Assembly (NCBI GenBank): GCA_013339895.1
Contig: JABACO010000012.1
Span: forward strand, 5,533,949 to 5,597,948
Reading direction: 5' to 3'
DNA: 64,000 nucleotides
Source of the DNA: Ephydatia muelleri
Lineage: Eukaryota; Porifera; Demospongiae; Spongillida; Spongillidae
Below, one piece after another: positions 63,238 through 64,000 of the stretch (its first letter is position 1; every line of letters begins with the position of its first letter). The notes under the pieces were generated by a model, which ran no database searches, was not told the origin of the DNA, and was given only the letters and a program-made list of their open reading frames with translations. Made by a program: the position numbers and the translations under genes.

Positions 63238-64000
63238 GAATTAACATTAACTATAGGCTATGTTTAAGATTGTACTCATGTGTATATATTGTAATATTGA
63301 TTTTTATTGTATAAATAAATAATGTTAATGTGACCAGTGACACTTTTGCCCATTTTATATGAAAGAAGCCATTTATATAAAAGAAGAATAAATGTGACAT
63401 CACAATACACTTTCTAAGGCAGTGGGTCGCATGTGGTTGTGCATGTGTCATGTGTGACATGCTTTGTATATGGTTCTGTGAAGTAATGTTGCTGATTTTA
63501 ATTATGCATACACACTCACCCCCAAACGAGGATCACTGACAGGCATGGATTACATGATTTCATGTAATTTCACTTTATATATATATTGTTCCACTCATTT
63601 AAAAAATGTATGCAGCAGTGTGTGGGAACGCAACATGCTACATGACGTCATGCATGTTATGTATACCAATATTGTGTTAAATGACCACTAGATTCTGTTC
63701 TACACCAGGCCTTTCTGTAAGACTTCTTGCTTTCTGGATCGTTTGCGTAACGGTTCTTGTCAAAAATGCCACGCTCAAGCATTATCTAGCGACTCGTCTG
63801 CTTACACTATGCACCCTCTATTGTTATATATTATATAGAATACAAGTGGTGCACGATACCGTTAATGATGTAATTAAACCAAGCTACACAAATATATGTA
63901 TTCTGGTTCAGAAGGTCATAAAACGAAATATAAACTATATGTCCGATCGAATGAGGCCAAGGGTAACGAGATTATCTTTGCTGTCGTAGCTTTCTAAGCG

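Larger units (their letters stand above)
60260..64000. mobile_element. Large inverted-repeat structure, right arm truncated by the window end
   Basis: The left arm (about 60260-61220, containing a 385-bp MITE) and the right arm (about 63590-64000) are reverse complements with indels. Shared blocks include gtaagacttcttgctttctg, tattctggttcagaaggtca, gatcgaatgagg, taacgag, ttatctttgctgtc and agctttctaagcg at the outer side, and gaacagaat, catgacgtcatg, ttgcg, gcatacattt and atgagtggaac at the inner side. The left arm has one extra segment of about 47 bp. The interior (61220-63590) holds a minisatellite and the 3' end of an RT/endonuclease ORF. The arms exceed 400 bp, unusual for a small transposon. 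The outer tips are not identified. Confidence 0.7.

Overview
The window looks like nuclear DNA of an early-branching marine metazoan, most probably a sponge. This is inference from AT-rich sequence, short GT-AG introns of roughly 50-150 bp, abundant CA/TG microsatellites, and a transposon mix (Ginger with OTU domains, Ty3/gypsy, TNP2-type transposase, RAG1-N-terminal-like and RecQ-like relics) that I associate with sponge and cnidarian genomes. There are no bacterial operons, tRNA or rRNA genes, or CRISPR arrays that I can see.

Only two convincing host genes are present. The first is a spliced minus-strand gene of about 900 codons at 32.4-36.2 kb. It encodes a secreted large lipid transfer protein with a vitellogenin/MTP-type N-terminal region, and an upstream TATA box is visible. 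The second is a two-exon plus-strand gene at 38.7-39.4 kb for a small cysteine-containing secreted protein of unknown function. Weaker candidates are a terminal exon at the left edge, a ZAD-like zinc exon at 7.1-7.5 kb, tandemly duplicated exons at 52.0-52.8 kb, and a multi-exon relic at 55.5-56.8 kb.

Most of the rest is mobile or tandemly repeated DNA. From left to right: minisatellites (0.8-4.0 kb); a poly-G-ended inverted-repeat element with 10-bp target duplication (4.56-5.63 kb); a RecQ-helicase relic (6.9-7.15 kb); a Ginger-type DNA transposon with integrase and OTU protease on the minus strand (7.5-11.3 kb); a RAG1-N-terminal-like RING relic (11.8-13.5 kb); another Ginger integrase relic (14.0-14.7 kb); and a TG minisatellite (16.3-17.0 kb). 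A 153-bp satellite (19.2-27.7 kb) follows, split by a 4,657-bp gypsy element with 112-bp LTRs and a perfect 5-bp target duplication. A third Ginger relic lies at 29.9-30.5 kb and a 32-bp array at 31.2 kb.

From 39.97 to 51.65 kb lies one old gypsy element with LTRs of about 152 bp and a 4-bp target duplication. It has been opened by three insertions: a 159-bp foldback MITE, a 3.7-kb CACAG-ended element that carries its own satellite array, and a 3.6-kb Ginger/OTU element that itself contains a 686-bp GC-rich MITE. Removing them leaves a gypsy of about 4.2 kb. At three junctions the interrupted reading frame resumes when the insert and one duplicated copy are removed: the gypsy RNase H, the gypsy RNase H-to-integrase segment, and the OTU gene of the Ginger element. 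At the foldback-MITE junction the gypsy frame also resumes, but a separate frameshift follows.

From 52 to 64 kb there are microsatellites, a TNP2-type (EnSpm/CACTA) transposase relic, and a large inverted-repeat structure whose right arm runs off the window. Its left arm carries a 385-bp palindromic MITE with a perfect 8-bp target duplication, and its interior carries the 3' end of a non-LTR-type RT/endonuclease ORF.

The most interesting structural results are the nested gypsy; the homology between the 153-bp satellite and the satellite inside the CACAG-ended element; the Ginger/OTU copies with an active-site change in one of them; and the large inverted repeat at the right edge.
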